Positions 62,735-64,000 of a stretch of 64,000 nt of DNA are shown here, piece by piece (within the stretch, counting starts at the first letter, position 1; every line of letters begins with the position of its first letter). A program made the translations under genes and the position numbers. The DNA is taken from contig RPFO01000076.1 of NCBI GenBank assembly GCA_009746045.1, positions 362,434 through 426,433 of the forward strand, read 5' to 3'. The DNA comes from Mesostigma viride (Eukaryota > Streptophyta > Mesostigmatophyceae > Mesostigmatales > Mesostigmataceae). The notes beneath the pieces are model-generated. The model saw only the letters and a list, made by a program, of their open reading frames with translations, searched no databases and was not told the DNA's origin.

Positions 62735-64000
62735 ACGGTGATGATGATGACAAGTCGCTCGTCAAGCAGGTGGCAGGCGAGGTTGCCTCAGCTTCAGCCC
62801 GCCCCTTTCCCTTGGGCAGGTCCCTTCCGTGCCTGAGCCTGCTGAACTTGGCGAACATTTGGGGTGATAAGTGGAGTAACTTTCAGAGAGGTGGTGGGCG
62901 TTCGGTCCTTGCCCGACAGCTTCGTCCATTCCCCAACCGGGCGGGATGTACGATAATGTGCTGAAGGCTTGCGCCCACGACTTTTTCTCCAGGTTCGAAC
63001 CGATGGTGATCGTGTTTGGTACCGAGACGGAGATTAAGGGGTTTCAAGAGATAGTGGAAAGGATCGGGAAAGGGAGTGAATTGTGGGAGCGGCTTGAACA
63101 GGGGGAAGGTGATGGGGGCCTAGGCTCGGAAGGGCGAAGAAGCGAAAAGCTTCCCACGAAGCTGGGGGATCGTCCGCCGTGGTGGAGAGGGATGACCAAC
63201 AGTTGTTGGAGGGAGGGGATGGAGGGGATGGAGGTCCGGCAGGAGGGTCTAACCGCGGAGAGACCCCCGTCGAGGTCAGAACGCAGCAGGCCGAACAGAG
63301 GACGGGGCCTGAAGGTGATTCGGATCCGCCTGCGGCGAAGAAGCCCGCTTCTCAAGTGACTCGACGGGCAGTCGTGTCACTTGTTGAGGATGATGGAGGT
63401 GGGCCTTCCAAGCCTGCCGCGTCGCAGCCCGTTTTTCAGGTTCCGAAGAAGCAGCTTCGGGTTCCCCCGGCGACTCTGCCCACCCCGGCGCCTCTGCCCA
63501 GTTCTCAGGTACCGAAGAAGCAGCTTCGGGTTCCCCCGCCGACTCTGGCCATTTCTCAGGTACCGAAGAAGCAGCTTCGTAAGCCAGTTGTGGCAGTGGC
63601 TGATTCGGACGACGATGCTGAGGAGGAGGAGGAGGAGGAGGACGACGATGCTGAGGAGGAGGAGGAGGAGGAGGAGGAGGAGGAGGAGGAGCAGCACGTT
63701 GCTACCAAGAAATCCGCCAAGGGTGGGAAGGCTGCGGAGCACGTTGCTTCCAAGAAATCGGCCAAGGTGGGAAGCCTCCCAAGCCTGCCCTGCCTCAGAA
63801 ACGGCGTCGAAAAGCAGTTGTGCTTTCAGATTCGGACGATGAGGAGGAGAAGGAGGAGGAGGATGGCGGCGGAGAGGAGGAGGACGGGGGAAAGGAGCGC
63901 GTTGCTTCCAAGAAGTTACCCAAGACCGCGAAGACTGCCAAGGTTGCCGAGCCCGCCAAACCCGCCCCGGCGCCTGCCCCCCACCCCAGAGGGTCTACCT
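62735..64000 (+). CDS. Continuation of the long gene or a following gene: acidic / lysine-rich repeat protein, open at the window end
   Basis: Frames LDGDDDDKSLVKQ (about 62727) and MYDNVLKACAHDFFSRFEPM (62946) are followed from about 63308 by EGDSDPPAAKKPASQVTRRA and three copies of QVPKKQLRVPP-type repeats. Twice there is a module of (V)VxDSDD, a long Glu tract, then HVASKKSAK / RVASKKLPK; KRRRK may be a nuclear localisation signal. A one-base shift near 63770 separates the two modules. Acidic tracts alternating with SKK motifs resemble histone-binding or nucleolar proteins in composition only. A dyad variant (GGGTCTAACCGCGGAGAGAC) at about 63244 suggests one intron. The start of another dyad ends the window. 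Confidence 0.4.

Noticed and set aside
41272-64000. Origin of the right part from an integrated giant virus
   Set aside because: No capsid, packaging ATPase, polymerase or other viral hallmark is seen, and the genes have several spliceosomal introns.

Overview
This is eukaryotic nuclear DNA. It has spliceosomal introns (GT...AG), no operon-like layout, long microsatellites and minisatellites, and a dense nest of eukaryotic transposable elements. Gypsy integrase with a PHD finger, copia-like elements, DIRS-type tyrosine-recombinase sequence, piggyBac and PIF/Harbinger together suggest an alga or other protist with a repeat-rich genome. I cannot name the species. Many coding regions carry single-base frameshifts, from either TE decay or uncorrected indels in the assembly.

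Layout, left part (1-41.2 kb): a truncated Ty3/gypsy integrase-PHD (minus) abuts an LTR with primer-binding site (3878-4467). A nearly complete copia-like element with two LTRs follows (6355-13315). A 5'-truncated DIRS-like RNase H / tyrosine recombinase (13852-15639, minus) abuts a second copia-like element (15640 to about 19600, minus). A non-autonomous piggyBac (16816-18571) splits that second copia-like element. Next come an HTH exon, a minisatellite and simple repeats (22.2-26.0 kb), then an autonomous piggyBac (26668-31025). A complete PIF/Harbinger element follows (31813-40399), with TTA target duplications, a transposase gene and a Myb-like gene.

Five insertions of about 1.8-2.0 kb, in three sequence families, share the arrangement A1-internal-B1A2-B2. 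These are split direct repeats, as in PAT/Ngaro-type tyrosine-recombinase retrotransposons. They lie at 19636-21431, 29031-30825, 33736-35733, 37265-39229 and 53879-55841. None encodes RT or recombinase. Three of them interrupt recognisable sequence, so the empty site can be reconstructed. Each time the joint is an AA (or AAT) core, which is also present once at the internal B1/A2 junction.

Right part (41.3-64 kb) is different. It carries at least 30 copies of a dyad, GGGTCT(A/C)GCTGC joined to its inverse around a CTGCAG centre, and I found none to the left of 41.8 kb. It holds a four-exon minus-strand gene for a DDE-like nuclease (45207-49291), a long multi-exon plus-strand gene (56252 to beyond the end) with SR-rich, coiled-coil and acidic/lysine-rich parts, and a truncated, inverted second copy of one exon of that gene (41272-41618). 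The dyads sit in all three introns of the first gene and in most introns of the second. My best candidate for an undescribed system is that this stretch is (part of) a large mobile element of unknown superfamily, defined by these two genes and the dyad. That is an inference.
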